A stretch of DNA of 64,000 bases from positions 1,116,001-1,180,000 of the forward strand of contig NC_037653.1 of assembly GCF_003254395.2 (NCBI RefSeq). Direction: 5' to 3'. The translations under genes and the position numbers were made by a program. The stretch is from Apis mellifera. Lineage: Eukaryota; Arthropoda; Insecta; Hymenoptera; Apidae. A model generated the notes under the pieces. That model saw only the letters and a program-made list of their open reading frames with translations. It was not told where the DNA came from and ran no database searches. Of this stretch, positions 62,251-64,000 are shown piece after piece (position 1 is the stretch's first letter; each line of letters starts with the position of its first letter).

Positions 62251-62879
62251 TTTGGACTTGATCGCTGAGAACAGGGAATGGATAGATTATAGTGATACTA
62301 GCGCCATCATTCGACGTCATTTTCTATATTGCAAGTGTATGCATTTTAAAAAATACTTTCATATGATTTTCCTAGTTTCGTTGCAATTGCACTTTTCCAA
62401 TTTCATATTTGCTATAGATAAAACTTAATATATCTATTATTCATGATCTATTATTTGTGTTAAATATATATTGATGATATAATAAAATAAATAATAAAAC
62501 TTATTATTTTACACACTATAATTTCATAAATGTTAAACTTTTTAATTTTTTTTTATAAAATACAATATTTATTCTATAACATAATATAAATAATATATAA
62601 TAAATATATTAAGTTAATTAAAAATTATTGGAATTTGTATTTATTACAACTATCAAAATCATTTATTATGATTCTTAAAATAATGTAAATTTCTATACTT
62701 GATTCATCATGATTAGATTAATCTATGACATAGTATGTGTATGTTAACGACATCGTGAAAATTGGAGGTTATGGATGGAAAAATGGAATATGTTGTGCAA
62801 TTTTGTACATTATTTTATTGCTTTATCGAATAATTTTTAACGAAAGTGGAAAAATAATTAATAGTTTATAATTAACAGT
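62251..62879. other. Intergenic DNA between NUAK promoter and EXOSC10
   Basis: AT-rich, without recognisable coding sequence. It must contain the EXOSC10 promoter and leader; no clear core element was found. Confidence 0.6.
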
Positions 62880-64000
62880 ATGGATCCTACAGAAGATTGG
62901 AGTGGTAATTGCCAAACACTAGAAAATGAAACTCAAGAAAACGAAAATAAAGAAATTAATCAAATCATACCTGGATATGCAAGTTTTCATGATTACGTTC
63001 AAGTATGATTAAACTTATTGAGTTATTAAATTTATTCTTTTTCATATAAATTAAAATATAATATATTTTATTTTAGGAAGCATTCCATGTTATGAAACTT
63101 GGGATAAAAAATGCTAATAATTTACCGACGGGATCTAATTTTAATTATTACTCGTGTTTTCCCAGTTTTCGGAAAAATAAAGATGACAATATAAAATTAT
63201 TATTAAACGTTGTGCAACATGTATTGGGAATCACTGGTGTAAAAAATAATATTTCAAATCGCGACATCGAAGAAAAATTTGATCTTTTATTAGAAGCAAA
63301 TGATGTGCTATTGGATCGAGCTGTATGTTTTATTAAAACATTTACATCTAAGATTTTTCGTATATAAATTTTATTCTTTATAAATATAATATATATTTTT
63401 CGTATTACAGAATGCTTTGATGGACAAAGAATGTGGTATTACCAAGAATTCAGAAGTAGAAGTTGTAGTTTCACATTTAAAGAATCAACCAATCAATGGT
63501 GGATGGAACAATCAAATTTGTCAACCATTGCAAATTTCAGAGAATGCTCAATCTATACGCTTATTGGCTGGTAAAAACATTCAAAGACCACAGCTAATGT
63601 TCAAAGATAAAATTGACAATAGTTCAAAACCTTGGTGTCCAAGGATTAAAGATAAACCTAATTCTTTGAAACCATTAGCTATTTATTTGGAAGAAAGTGA
63701 AAATGGTGAAGTGTTTAATCATCCTTATGAATATGAACTGAATATGTTTGTTCCTCCCAATGATCAATTGAAAAAATCTGAACCAACAAAATACAAAAAT
63801 TTGGAAGATACATTATTAGTAATGATTAAAGATCCATCAGATATCAAGTTATTGATAAATGATCTAAAGCAATATAAGGAAATCGCCGTAGATTTAGAAC
63901 ATCATTCCTATAGAAGTTTTCAAGGAATAACTTGTTTGATGCAGATCTCAACAGAAGATAAAGATTACTTGATAGATACTTTGTCATTGAGATCTGAATT
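62880..64000 (+). CDS. EXOSC10: EXOSC10/Rrp6, exosome 3'-5' exoribonuclease, N-terminal part (runs off the window)
   Basis: EXOSC10/Rrp6 is the nuclear exosome's DEDD-type exonuclease. Three exons are visible: 62880-63002, 63077-63322 and 63411 to the window end, with phase-0 joins, about 319 residues so far. The N-terminal part (residues about 30-125, with PGYASFHDYVQEAF) corresponds to the PMC2NT domain that binds the Rrp47/C1D cofactor. A linker with KPWCPRIKDKPNSLKPL and FNHPYEYEL follows. The exonuclease domain begins near the end: AVDLEHHSYRSFQGITCLMQ contains the first two acidic catalytic residues (D and E of DLE), and ISTEDKDYLIDTLSLRSE continues the fold. The later DEDD acids and the HRDC domain lie outside the window. 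The start is the ATG opening the PMC2NT frame. Confidence 0.95.

Noticed and set aside
1..64000. Mobile elements, viral insertions, tRNA/rRNA genes
   Set aside because: No transposase, reverse transcriptase, integrase or capsid-like frame, no long terminal repeats and no tRNA-like A/B-box fold were seen by eye. A repeat-library search and a covariance-model scan would be needed to exclude small fragments.

Overview
The window looks like a piece of an insect nuclear genome. It is strongly AT-rich, the genes are split by introns with ordinary GT-AG junctions, intergenic and intronic DNA is full of (TA), (GATA)/(CATA), (CT) and (TAA) microsatellites, and the proteins are animal-type. The base composition, gene set and scattered TTAGG-like motifs fit a hymenopteran, most likely a bee such as Apis; the species cannot be fixed from sequence alone. 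I saw no bacterial genes, CRISPR arrays, tRNA or rRNA genes, and no intact transposon.

Layout. (1) 1-8.1 kb: the 5' part of a minus-strand gene whose first two coding exons (5865-5811 and 2806-2669) resemble the N-terminus of the MAP-kinase-interacting kinase family (MNK, fly Lk6); the kinase domain would lie left of base 1. Its leader and promoter island are at about 5.9-8.1 kb. (2) 8.1-28.1 kb: a 20-kb gene desert, very AT-rich, broken by short islands of higher GC that carry palindromic binding-site-like motifs (E-boxes, PAR-bZIP boxes, a Grainyhead-type site, a near-perfect ecdysone-receptor inverted repeat). (3) 28.15-30.76 kb, plus: a five-exon NOA1 (circularly permuted mitochondrial GTPase). 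(4) 31.0-33.4 kb, minus: two small cilium/sperm genes in tandem, a six-exon SPATA6 homologue and a two-exon CFAP144 (FAM183) homologue. (5) 34.8-56.6 kb, minus, with its leader and promoter probably reaching 62.25 kb: NUAK, an AMPK-related kinase of eleven coding exons and about 2,588 residues, most of it a disordered tail that includes one 4.07-kb exon. (6) 62.88 kb to the end, plus: the first three exons of EXOSC10/Rrp6, the exosome 3'-5' exonuclease, running off the right edge.

I built the gene models by joining open frames at splice sites by hand. Every join keeps frame, and the totals of the four complete genes (NOA1 2238 nt, SPATA6 1032 nt, CFAP144 414 nt, NUAK 7767 nt) are multiples of three. 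The genes do not form one pathway. What they share is arrangement: NOA1 and SPATA6 converge with nearly touching 3' ends, SPATA6 and CFAP144 are co-oriented ciliary genes with an RFX X-box between them, and NUAK and EXOSC10 are divergent. No wholly new biological system is evident. The most unusual items are the giant NUAK tail with a stop codon built into a splice donor, the cysteine-rich tail on SPATA6, exon-like islands inside NUAK intron 9, and structured palindromes in the desert.
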